A stretch of DNA of 53,387 nucleotides from Spartobacteria bacterium (GTDB lineage: Bacteria; Verrucomicrobiota; Verrucomicrobiia; Chthoniobacterales; UBA6821): contig CANIBV010000003.1 in assembly GCA_947466005.1 (NCBI GenBank), forward strand, positions 1-53,387, written 5' to 3'. Made by a program: the position numbers and the translations under genes. This document shows positions 28,264-36,741 of this stretch, piece after piece; the stretch's first letter is position 1, and each line of letters begins with the position of its first letter. The notes beneath the pieces are model-generated. The model was not told where the DNA came from and did not search any database. It worked only from the letters and a program-made list of their open reading frames with translations.

Positions 28264-28950
28264 ATGTTCTCCCCCGATTCCCTACTTGATCTCGACCGCA
28301 CTGAGCACAGCGTCATTTTTGAAAATGTCACTTATGCCTGGGAGGCGATCGCAAAGATCTCGACCTATCTCCAGTTCCGACTGAAGCCAGGGATCTACGG
28401 CAAGCTCATCGGCAAGCCCTTCATCAGCGGGGCCGTCTACATAGGACCCGGCACGGTGATCGAGCACGGCGCGATGATCAAGGGGCCTGCGTGGATCGGC
28501 GAGGGATGCCAGATCCGTAACGGCGCCTACATCCGAGAGAACGTCGTGGTGGGCAACGGCGTGGTGCTCGGCAACTCCTGCGAGTTCAAGAACTGCCTCA
28601 TCTTCGACGAGGCGCAGATCCCCCACTTCAACTACGTCGGCGACTCCATCCTCGGCCACAAGGCACACCTCGGCGCCGGTGCCATCCTCTCCAATGTCCG
28701 CCTCGACCATCACCCGGTTTCAGTCGCCGCACCCGAGGGCCCCATCAATACGGGTCTCAAGAAATTCGGGGCCATCGTCGGCGACCGTGCCCAGATCGGC
28801 TGCAACGCGGTGTTGAGTCCTGGTTCGATCATCGGCCGCGACACGATTCTTTATCCCAACACATCCTGGCGGGGGGTTCTGCCGAGCAATTCGATTGGGA
28901 AGCAGGTGCCGCAGACGCTGAAAGTTATCCCCCGCCAGCCTCGCGATTGA
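28264..28950 (+). CDS. Left-handed beta-helix (LbH) acyl/nucleotidyltransferase-like protein, GlmU/LpxA-like
   Basis: Hexapeptide repeats (VYIGPGTVIEHGAMIKGPAWIGEGCQIRNGAYIRENVVVGNGVVLGNSCEF...). Confidence 0.82.
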   Translation: MFSPDSLLDLDRTEHSVIFENVTYAWEAIAKISTYLQFRLKPGIYGKLIGKPFISGAVYIGPGTVIEHGAMIKGPAWIGEGCQIRNGAYIRENVVVGNGVVLGNSCEFKNCLIFDEAQIPHFNYVGDSILGHKAHLGAGAILSNVRLDHHPVSVAAPEGPINTGLKKFGAIVGDRAQIGCNAVLSPGSIIGRDTILYPNTSWRGVLPSNSIGKQVPQTLKVIPRQPRD

Positions 28951-28963
28951 GGGTAGCTTGCGC

Positions 28964-29044
28964 TTTTAGCGCGGGGCGTTGTTGCTGCTCGGTCGGCGTA
29001 GGACTACTACGCCTTCCCTCTCGCGCCTAGCCCCGCATCTAAAA
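28964..29044. terminator. Nested palindrome between convergent genes, possible bidirectional terminator or repeat element
   Basis: Outer arms TTTTAGCGCGGGGC / GCCCCGCATCTAAAA; inner GGCGTAG-gacta-CTACGCC. Confidence 0.55.
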
Positions 29045-29083
29045 TCCCTGCGCCTTTGGAGCAAAGACACGTAACGCAGAAGG

Positions 29084-29359
29084 CTAACGAAGTTGCGCTC
29101 CGCATCGCGCGCACGCCTTCGGATAAAATGTGGGAACATCTTGGTCTTCTTCTGGATCGCCGTTGCAGTAAGGGCAGCGATACTGACGGGTCGATACCCA
29201 GCCGAGCGGAAGGGCGCCAACGATGAATGCAGTCATATAGAAACCCGACATTGCGTGGATCCCAATGATTGCAGCTAGTATCAGCAAGGCAGGGATAACG
29301 ATACCTAGCCAAAGAGCGATGCGCCGGCGACGTTTGAATTGCGCGAATGGAGTCGCCAT
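29084..29359 (-). CDS. Small membrane protein with C4 zinc-ribbon-like C-terminus
   Basis: Two hydrophobic segments, then CPYC...CARCG. Confidence 0.55.
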   Translation of the reverse strand: MATPFAQFKRRRRIALWLGIVIPALLILAAIIGIHAMSGFYMTAFIVGALPLGWVSTRQYRCPYCNGDPEEDQDVPTFYPKACARCGAQLR

Positions 29360-29371
29360 TTTACTAGTATA

Positions 29372-29830
29372 TTACGAAACACGTTGATACTTCCACACGG
29401 AGAAGTCATTGGTTTCCAGAACTTTAGTGCCTGTATCGAATTGTGATTCAAATTCGGGGAAACGGGTATCGCCGTCGATCGATCGGGGGACTTTGGTGAC
29501 GTAGAGTTCTTGGACTCTGGGGAGGAGGAGCCGGTAGATCTCCTCGCCGCCGATCACGAAGAGGTCTCTGCCGTCCGTCGGCTCACGGAGTTCTTCAAGG
29601 GAGCGGATGACGGTGACTCCGGAAGTGTCAGGCATGGTGCGGGAGAGGACGATATTTTCCCGACCGGGGAGTGGCTTGCCGATGGACTCGTAAGTCTTCC
29701 GGCCCATGAGGATCGCATGGCCCATGGTGGTCGCCTTGAAGAATTTGAAATCCTCGGGAAGATGCCACGGGATCGTGCCGGCATTCCCGATGACTCTATT
29801 CTCCGCCATGGCGACGATGGCTTTTATCAT
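29372..29830 (-). CDS. folA: Dihydrofolate reductase
   Basis: MIKAIVAMAENRVIGNAGTIPWHLPEDFKFFKATTMGHAILMGRKTYESIGKPLPGR. The longer ORF upstream reads through repeat B1. Confidence 0.95.
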   Translation of the reverse strand: MIKAIVAMAENRVIGNAGTIPWHLPEDFKFFKATTMGHAILMGRKTYESIGKPLPGRENIVLSRTMPDTSGVTVIRSLEELREPTDGRDLFVIGGEEIYRLLLPRVQELYVTKVPRSIDGDTRFPEFESQFDTGTKVLETNDFSVWKYQRVS

Positions 29831-29857
29831 TTGCAGGAAAAGCTTGGCTGATTGATG

Positions 29858-29945
29858 TCCCGCAGAGGCGCAGAGGCGCGGAGGAATGAAATAAATAAGA
29901 AGATTTTCTCGGGACCCTTCTCTGCGCCTCTGCGCCTCTGCGGGA
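29858..29945. repeat. Family B inverted tandem-repeat element (GAGGCGCA unit)
   Basis: TCCCGCAGAGGCGCAGAGGCGCGGAGG at the left; TTCTCTGCGCCTCTGCGCCTCTGCGGGA at 29918-29945. Confidence 0.9.
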
Positions 29946-29957
29946 TAACTCTCATCT

Positions 29958-30752
29958 TCAAATAGCAATCGGGGCCTTGATCGCAGGGTGGGGGTCGTAG
30001 CCTTCGAGGGTGAAGTCTTCGTAGCGGAAATCCTCCAGCTTGGTTATCGCGGGATTGAGAATCATCCGTGGGAGCGGACGCGGTTCGCGCGCGAGCTGTT
30101 CATGGGCCTGGTTGAGGTGGTTCACGTAGAGGTGAAGGTCACCGAAGGTGTGGATGAATTCCTTGGCCTTCAGTCCGCAGACCTGCGCGATCATCATGGT
30201 GAGAAGGGCGTACGAGGCGATGTTGAAGGGGACTCCCAGAAAAAGATCCGCGCTGCGCTGGTAGAGCTGGCAGCTGAGTTCGCCGTTGGCGACATAGAAC
30301 TGGACGAGAGCATGGCAGGGAGCGAGGGCCATCTTGTCGATCTCTCCGGGATTCCAGGCGCTGACGATGTGGCGGCGGCTGTCCGGGTTCTTTTTCAGAT
30401 CCTCGATCACGCGCGCGATCTGGTCGATGGTACCACCTTCAGGCGTTCGCCACCGTCGCCACTGCGCGCCATAGACCGGGCCGAGATCACCGTTCGCATC
30501 AGCCCACTCATCCCAGATGGTGACTCCATGCTCCTTGAGGTAGCTGATGTTTGTGTCACCTTTGAGGAACCATAGGAGCTCGTGAATGATGGATCGGAGG
30601 TGCAGCTTCTTGGTCGTGAGGAGGGGGAATCCGTTGGTCAGGTCGAAGCGTTCCTGAGCTCCGAAGACGGAGAGCGTTCCCGTGCCGGTGCGATCGTCTT
30701 TCCGTGAGCCGTGGTCAAGGACGAGAGTGAGAAGGCGCAGGTAGGGTGTCAT
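29958..30752 (-). CDS. thyA: Thymidylate synthase
   Basis: [56 protein letters not shown]. Confidence 0.97.
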   Translation of the reverse strand: MTPYLRLLTLVLDHGSRKDDRTGTGTLSVFGAQERFDLTNGFPLLTTKKLHLRSIIHELLWFLKGDTNISYLKEHGVTIWDEWADANGDLGPVYGAQWRRWRTPEGGTIDQIARVIEDLKKNPDSRRHIVSAWNPGEIDKMALAPCHALVQFYVANGELSCQLYQRSADLFLGVPFNIASYALLTMMIAQVCGLKAKEFIHTFGDLHLYVNHLNQAHEQLAREPRPLPRMILNPAITKLEDFRYEDFTLEGYDPHPAIKAPIAI

Positions 30753-30827
30753 CGGAGAAGGAAAGGATGAATTATGAAGTTTGAAAGATGAAGGGAGAGG
30801 CAGTGAAGCAACATCCGATGAAAAACC

Positions 30828-31262
30828 TTAAGCTTTGTAGACGCTGTCGGGACTGAAAAGCGGCTCTTCCTGGGGAGGAAGATCGTTCCCCTGCCCGTCG
30901 AGCTCGACATAGAAGCAGCTGGCGAAACCGGTGTGGCAGGCGCCGCCGTGCTGTTCGACTTCAAAGAGCAGGGTGTCGCGGTCGCAATCGACGAACCAAC
31001 GCAGGATCTTCTGGGTGTGGCCGCTCGATTCACCTTTCTTCCAGAGCTTCTTCCGCGAGCGGCTCCAGTAGTGCATGTAACCTGATGCCACGGAGTGATG
31101 GAGGGAATCCTCGTTCATCCAGGCCATCATCAGCACCCGGCCGCCGGACTCGGAGCTCTCCTGCACAATGGCAGGAATGAGGCCGCGATCATCATATTTC
31201 AGGTTCAACTGCATCCTGTCATTTCGGAGGCGATGGGGTTTCTGCGCAAGAAGATTCTCCAT
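30828..31262 (-). CDS. hisI: Phosphoribosyl-AMP cyclohydrolase
   Basis: MMAWMNEDSLHHSVASGYMHYWSRSRKKLWKKGESSGHTQ...DCDRDTLLFEVEQHGGACHTG. Start may be internal MQLNL at 31214. Confidence 0.95.
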   Translation of the reverse strand: MENLLAQKPHRLRNDRMQLNLKYDDRGLIPAIVQESSESGGRVLMMAWMNEDSLHHSVASGYMHYWSRSRKKLWKKGESSGHTQKILRWFVDCDRDTLLFEVEQHGGACHTGFASCFYVELDGQGNDLPPQEEPLFSPDSVYKA

Positions 31263-31296
31263 TGCGGAGGTCGCCGCTATTCTGGAGGATCAAGCA

Positions 31297-32574
31297 GTGG
31301 CAGCCACCTCCCTCAACGAACCCCGATACCGCTACCAGGAGGTTGCGCCGGAGCACCTGACCGTGCTTGTTTCGGAGTTGCTGGAGAAGCTGCCGGCTGA
31401 ATTCCGCAGAGAGGGAGAGACGCGGGATGGCAGCATCGACCTCCCCTGTCGCGACCTGCTCGCCGGGAATACCCCCCGCCTTTCGCTCGGGCAGTTGAAT
31501 CAACTTCTGCCCGATCTGGTCGTCATTCCCGAGGGAATGGATGACAGTCATCGGCTCAGGCTGCCAGCCGGCTGGGTCGCGCGTCATTATCGTCTCGTCA
31601 CCAAGCGTGAGGAGATTCCCCAAGAGAGGGTGGAGTGGGTAGAAAAGGGGAAAGAGGCGCAAAAAGCCGCCGCCCTATCGTCATCTGATAACCTGACAAG
31701 AGCGGAATTCAAGGGCCCAGGGAGCGAGAAGCCAGCGATCATCGAAGCAGAGGTGGCAACCATCCAGCCCTCTTCCACTGGAGAGTCCCCGACCCCCGTG
31801 AACACGGAGGAGAGGAAGACTTTGCAGGATATCCCATCCTCACCGACGATCATCGAGGCAGAGCTTTCCAGGGAGACTTATCCCTCCAAAGCCTCTCCCA
31901 AGCGCAGCCTCTTTGCTTCTCTGCCGATGTTCCGCCGCCATCAGCCGGAGGCGGCTGTCCAGCAACAATACACCCCCCCCCCCTCCACTCCCGTAGAGAA
32001 AGAGAATGGGGAGCCTTTGAAGTCTCCAAAGGCTCTGGAGCATGCAGAGCCATCAATCGCGCCAGAACAGGCCGATGACGCTTCAGCACTCACGCTGGAA
32101 TCGCTCTGGAAACTGGATCCCGAGGATCAACTTGCCGACCCCTCTGCTCTGCAGGCGCTCTTCATGACGGAGGAAAAGCTCACGCTGGACCGCGTCATCG
32201 AGATGGCCGGTCAGTTCCCGGGTCTCCGGGCCTGCGTCCTCGCGCATGGAGAGCATGTCGTCTGTGCCTCGCAGACACCAACGGGCATGGATCTGCAGAC
32301 CCTCAGCGGTCAGGCGATGACAATGCTCGCCCAGATCCGCGAATCCTCCTCGAACATGGGGCTGGGCGCCGTGCCGGCCATCACCCTGCACGCCGAACAA
32401 GGCACGCTCAGCTTCCTCCACAATGAGGAGCTGTGCCTGCTCGTGTTGCATGCCGACCGAGGCTTTGTCCCAGGGGTTCGTGAGCGCCTGCAGGAAATGC
32501 TCGGGCATCTGGCGACCGCGCGCCCTGCACTGCTTGGCAGAGCGGAGGGTGGAAACCTGAGACCTGAGACCTGA
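31297..32574 (+). CDS. Hypothetical protein with Roadblock/LC7-like C-terminal domain
   Basis: GTG start with GGAGG upstream. C-terminal MAGQFPGLRACVLAHGEHVVCASQTPTG... resembles Roadblock/LC7. Confidence 0.5.
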   Translation: MAATSLNEPRYRYQEVAPEHLTVLVSELLEKLPAEFRREGETRDGSIDLPCRDLLAGNTPRLSLGQLNQLLPDLVVIPEGMDDSHRLRLPAGWVARHYRLVTKREEIPQERVEWVEKGKEAQKAAALSSSDNLTRAEFKGPGSEKPAIIEAEVATIQPSSTGESPTPVNTEERKTLQDIPSSPTIIEAELSRETYPSKASPKRSLFASLPMFRRHQPEAAVQQQYTPPPSTPVEKENGEPLKSPKALEHAEPSIAPEQADDASALTLESLWKLDPEDQLADPSALQALFMTEEKLTLDRVIEMAGQFPGLRACVLAHGEHVVCASQTPTGMDLQTLSGQAMTMLAQIRESSSNMGLGAVPAITLHAEQGTLSFLHNEELCLLVLHADRGFVPGVRERLQEMLGHLATARPALLGRAEGGNLRPET

Positions 32575-32648
32575 AATAGGGACGAGAATACCTGGGAATG
32601 ACGAGACAATCCCTTTCAGGTTTCAAGTTTCAGCTTTCAGCTTTTTTT
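32551..32648. repeat. Family C inverted tandem-repeat element (CCTGAAA unit)
   Basis: GGAAACCTGAGACCTGAGACCTGAAATAGGG ... CCCTTTCAGGTTTCAAGTTTCAGCTTTCAGCTTTTTTT. Confidence 0.8.
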
Positions 32649-32668
32649 GTCCGATCTAGGCTTCTTCC

Positions 32669-33292
32669 ATGCTTGAACTTTTGCAAAAAGGCGGTCCCCT
32701 CATGTGGATCATCCTGCTCTGCAGCGTGGTGGCGCTCGGGGTTTTCCTAGAACGGCTGCTCTATCTCCACAAGGCATCGATTCGGGTTGGGGAGCTCCTT
32801 GGAGGGCTTGCGCTCCTGATTCGCAATCACCGCCTAGATGAGGCGCTCGGGGAATGCTCCGCAAGCACCGGCCCGGTCTCCCGTGTTCTGCAGGCCGCGC
32901 TCCTGCGTGCCAAAGCGGATCGTGGCGTGCTGCAGTCGATCACGTCGGATGCGGCCCTGCTGGAGATCCCGAAGCTGGAGCGCAATCTCCCAATTCTGTC
33001 CACCCTCGCCTACGTGACACCGCTCGTTGGCTTGCTGGGCACAGTCCTCGGCCTGCTGGATGCCTTTCTCATTCTCTCAGCCCATGGCGGGTATGCCACC
33101 GCCGCAGAACTCTCCCGGGGTGTTTACGAGAGCCTGCTGGATGCCGCCGCCGGACTTGGAGTGGCGATCCCCGCCTACGTTGGCCACAGCTACCTGACCT
33201 CACGCGTGAATGATATCATTCACGACATGGAGCGCGCCGCGATCGAGATAGTGAACCTGCTTCTGGATCACCGGGACGGCCCCGCTTCCTAA
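32669..33292 (+). CDS. exbB: ExbB/TolQ/MotA proton-channel family protein
   Basis: LQKGGPLMWIILLCSVVALGVFLERLLYLHKA...LSTLAYVTPLVGLLGTVLGLLDAF. Confidence 0.9.
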   Translation: MLELLQKGGPLMWIILLCSVVALGVFLERLLYLHKASIRVGELLGGLALLIRNHRLDEALGECSASTGPVSRVLQAALLRAKADRGVLQSITSDAALLEIPKLERNLPILSTLAYVTPLVGLLGTVLGLLDAFLILSAHGGYATAAELSRGVYESLLDAAAGLGVAIPAYVGHSYLTSRVNDIIHDMERAAIEIVNLLLDHRDGPAS

Positions 33293-33693
33293 TGAGGCTT
33301 CCCCGCTGCAAGGGGGCCGGAGAGCCCTTCCTCCTGATGGCGCCAGCGCTCAGCACCCTGTTGAGTCTGGGGTTCTTTCTCCTCTTGGGCGGATATTTTC
33401 TGTTGCAGCCCGGGGTGTCGGTCAAGGTGCCCGACTCACCATTCCTGCTTCTTCCGCAGCATGACCCGCAGGTGGTGAGCGTCACGGGCGCCCCGCTCCC
33501 GCAGATCTATTATGATCACGCCGTGATCACGCCGGCCGAGTTGGAGAAGGCGCTTCGCAAGGCCCGCAAAACCGGAAGCCTCATCATCAAGGCCGATAGG
33601 TTGGTTCCCTACGATCTGCTTCTTCAGATCATGACGATTGGTGTGCGGTGCGGCTTCACGGTCGTCTTGGCCACGGGTACGGGGGCGTCCTAA
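33292..33693 (+). CDS. exbD: ExbD/TolR-like biopolymer transport protein
   Basis: N-terminal TM helix; periplasmic domain ending LIIKADRLVPYDLLLQIMTIGVRCGFTVVLATG. Confidence 0.78.
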   Translation: MRLPRCKGAGEPFLLMAPALSTLLSLGFFLLLGGYFLLQPGVSVKVPDSPFLLLPQHDPQVVSVTGAPLPQIYYDHAVITPAELEKALRKARKTGSLIIKADRLVPYDLLLQIMTIGVRCGFTVVLATGTGAS

Positions 33694-33720
33694 CGCAGGC
33701 ACTCTTTTGTAGCGACGCCC

Positions 33721-34548
33721 ATGTCCCCGCAGTTACCGCATCTGCCGAGGGTTCCCCACTCTCCCCGCGAGCTGGGAGAGCTGGTACAGCTCCTCTTCGA
33801 GTGGCCGATCAAGCAGGCCCCGCGGCTGGCTCTCCCCTTCTTCATGCTGCTGGCAGCTATCATGCAGGCCACCGTGATCATTCTCTTTTCGATCGCCTAT
33901 AAAGTGCCGTCGGAGAAATTACCGGCACCCCCGCAGGTGTATTTCCTCCCCGCAGACTCGGCGGCTGCAAGACAGCTGGCCCCTTGGCTGGAGGCCAATG
34001 ACCCAGCCGTCTTTTCGCCCCTGCATGCTGCACGTGATGCCTTCCCCTCCCCGCCGCCGCTGAAGTACAGGCCCAGTTACGAGGATCCTGCGCCGCCGCT
34101 CCGGCCGCTCCCGGCGCCGACCCCTGAGGCCGTGGAGCTCCCGACGATCCCGACCATCGGAGGGTTGCGCCGGCAACAGATGAGTGAGCCGCAGGCAACG
34201 AATACGCCCACCCCGTCTCCGGTCTCCGCAGTAAGAACGATCGTGCGCTGGCAGGATGAGCTGGCAGACCGCATTCCTCAGGCAACACCACCGGGGTTGG
34301 ACACGCCAATGGCCCTAACCTCGGGGGTGCAGCCCCTCCTCTATCAAGTCGCAGTCAGCCCCGAAGGGCTCCCAACCCATTGCGTGCTAATCGACTCATC
34401 CGGGGATCCCGAAAGCGATGAAGCAGCCCGAGTCTGGATCCTAACCCAGCGCTTCCAGCCTGCGGCGAGCAGCTCGTGGGGCCGAGTGCTCATTCTCTGG
34501 GGTGCTGGGGCCTGTGCCAAGTCGACCAATCCCGCCACAACCCAATGA
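33721..34548 (+). CDS. TonB-like energy transducer
   Basis: N-terminal TM, Pro-rich linker, C-terminal VSPEGLPTHCVLIDSSGDPESDEAARVWILTQRFQPA. Confidence 0.68.
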   Translation: MSPQLPHLPRVPHSPRELGELVQLLFEWPIKQAPRLALPFFMLLAAIMQATVIILFSIAYKVPSEKLPAPPQVYFLPADSAAARQLAPWLEANDPAVFSPLHAARDAFPSPPPLKYRPSYEDPAPPLRPLPAPTPEAVELPTIPTIGGLRRQQMSEPQATNTPTPSPVSAVRTIVRWQDELADRIPQATPPGLDTPMALTSGVQPLLYQVAVSPEGLPTHCVLIDSSGDPESDEAARVWILTQRFQPAASSSWGRVLILWGAGACAKSTNPATTQ

Positions 34549-34784
34549 TCCCCATTACCCTTTCCTGGTTTGTTTGCCTCTACCTGGCGGTTTTTCTCGC
34601 CGCTATTTTGATCCTTTGGATTGGCTATGAAATAATCCGCAAGCGCAAAGCCAATGAGACCACTCGAAACCGTGTTTTCTGTAGAATTTGCGGGTCAAGA
34701 TACACCGAAACATCCACGGACGAGCTGCTGATTTGTCCCTCCTGTGGCAGCCTGAATGAACGCTCCGCCGAGGAGGGGTTCTAA
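34545..34784 (+). CDS. Small membrane protein with C-terminal zinc ribbon
   Basis: ATGA overlap with the TonB-like ORF. TM helix then CRICGSRY...ICPSCGSLNE. Confidence 0.6.
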   Translation: MIPITLSWFVCLYLAVFLAAILILWIGYEIIRKRKANETTRNRVFCRICGSRYTETSTDELLICPSCGSLNERSAEEGF

Positions 34785-35192
34785 GCTTGGGGCCAACACT
34801 CGACCTCGCCAGAGAAGATTTTATATGGGGCTCAGGGGAGGCGGCTTGGTTTGCCTCGCCAAACGCTGATGACAGCCCGCGCGTCGTTTTTCCGTTCCTG
34901 AGGTTCCTATTACTCACCGGACCCCGGAGAGCTGCCAGTCGAGGCCACCATCTTACGCCAACGCATCACTTTCATCTTCGGAGTTCGGGTTTAAACCATT
35001 CTCGGCGCGGCTCATTGGAGGCCTGGAGGGCGGAAACGCTCAAACCGCTGCACCCGCAGGACGACAGTTGTGAATAACTTGTGTGTATCCCTGCGGATGT
35101 TGGTTCCCAAGCTCTGTGGAACAGCGCTCATTCCAAAGAGCGGCACCCCACTTCTTACTAGAGAGAAGAGGCTTTTTTGCGTGGAACATACT

Positions 35193-35221
35193 CTGAACAA
35201 GGGCCGATGCGGCCTGTTCAG
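35193..35221. other. Hairpin in a long non-coding gap
   Basis: CTGAACA-ag-GGCC-gatgc-GGCC-TGTTCAG. Confidence 0.55.
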
Positions 35222-35345
35222 GTGACGATTCCGTAACATCCGATGCAATCTGGCGATACGGCCGGTAGGGACGATTTTGCCAGTGATCGAAGGCCTGTGA
35301 ATAAGTGTCTCTGGCTGCGATAAAAACGGTGCGGGCCGTATGGAA

Positions 35346-35612
35346 TTATGGAAGCAAGAGGGCGACGACCTGCTCGCGCGTCAGGCCGTCAATCTCCAGG
35401 AGCTTTTTGCGTGAGGTGTCCCCCTGAAGTAGGCGAACCGAGCGCTTGGGGAGGCCGAGAGTTTCTGCAAGGAAGCTGCAGAGTTCTTCGTTGGCTTTGC
35501 CCTCAAGGGCCGGGGCATGAACCTTTACTTTCAGTGCCTCCCCCAGCCACCCGATCACCTGAGTCCGGGGCGCATTCGGCACCGCCTTGATCTCAAGACG
35601 GCATGAGGTCAT
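35346..35612 (-). CDS. DUF167/YggU family protein
   Basis: IKAVPNAPRTQVIGWLGEALKVKVHAPALEGKANEELCSFLAETLGLPKRSVRLLQGDTSRKKLLEI. Confidence 0.92.
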   Translation of the reverse strand: MTSCRLEIKAVPNAPRTQVIGWLGEALKVKVHAPALEGKANEELCSFLAETLGLPKRSVRLLQGDTSRKKLLEIDGLTREQVVALLLP

Positions 35613-35631
35613 GGAAAGGGCGTCATGAAGT

Positions 35632-36675
35632 TCAGGAGAGTGAGTTCAGCGTCAGCTCCTGTAATTGAGAAAAGGCACGCATGACCTCTTGGACTGAAAT
35701 GGACGCCACCTCCTTAGAGGGTGGCTGAATCACCACGTGAGGGACACCCCATGGGTGCCATTCCGCAACATGACTTGGCCCAAAGAAACACAGGATCGGC
35801 TTTCCAAGAGCAGCCGCCACATGCATAGCCCCTCCGTCACTGCAGATCACTTGATCGGGGAGTGCCATCGCTGCAATCAGCTGGGTGATATTCTTAGTGG
35901 GGCAGGGGAAGACAGGGAGACCCTTGAGTTGAGCAAGAATTCGAGTTGCCTTCCCATCATCGCCCGGATGCATGGCGCTGAATTCTGATCCGGGTGACCA
36001 AAAGAGGAGAAGCTGGAGTGACGAGCTGTTGATTAGCTCCTTGGCAAGAGCAACAAAGGATTCCACGGGCCAGCGCTGCTTCGGCATGCGCGCGCTGATA
36101 TGGATGGCGCAGGAGGGCTTGGAGGGATCCCAACCAAGCGCGCAAAGGCGGGATTTCTCTTGAGAGAGAAGATCTGCATCTGGGAAGAGCCAGGTCTGGG
36201 CCATGGAATGCTCGACTCCCAGCAAGGAGCCAAGCCTGGCCATCTTGGAAACCTCGTGCTCATCCATTCCGCCATGATGCAGAGCCATCCGATCGGGTTG
36301 ACGATGATCTGGTTGGCCGGGCTCTCGAAAGCCGATCATTTCCCTGCCGCCAAGAGTTCGGGCATAACGCCACCCCCCATTGGCCAGAATGATATGGTCA
36401 AAGCATCTCTTGCGAAGAGTCCGAACCAGCCGCCAACGATTCCAAAGAGCAGCCAGACGTCCGTGGCCATGACTTTTCTGATGACGTTTGAGGAAGATAA
36501 AGACCTCGTCGACATCGGGATTTCCACGCAAAACCTCCGCATTGTAGCTGCTAGCCAACACGGCAATCACGGCGCGCGGATATTTTCTTCTCAAGCCGTG
36601 GAGCAGGGGTGTCGTGCAGATAAGATCGCCAATATTATCCCTGCGAATGACAAGAATCTGGAGGGGGCGTGTCAC
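35632..36675 (-). CDS. Glycosyltransferase family 9 (heptosyltransferase-like)
   Basis: ILVIRRDNIGDLICTTPLLHGLRRKYP...VICSDGGAMHVAAALGKPILCFFGPS. Confidence 0.9.
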   Translation of the reverse strand: MTRPLQILVIRRDNIGDLICTTPLLHGLRRKYPRAVIAVLASSYNAEVLRGNPDVDEVFIFLKRHQKSHGHGRLAALWNRWRLVRTLRKRCFDHIILANGGWRYARTLGGREMIGFREPGQPDHRQPDRMALHHGGMDEHEVSKMARLGSLLGVEHSMAQTWLFPDADLLSQEKSRLCALGWDPSKPSCAIHISARMPKQRWPVESFVALAKELINSSSLQLLLFWSPGSEFSAMHPGDDGKATRILAQLKGLPVFPCPTKNITQLIAAMALPDQVICSDGGAMHVAAALGKPILCFFGPSHVAEWHPWGVPHVVIQPPSKEVASISVQEVMRAFSQLQELTLNSLS

Positions 36676-36741
36676 GGTGAGACGTGGCGTAGAAGAAATC
36701 AGCTCAGGCGCACTAACACTCTAAAAAGGCAGGGGCGCATC

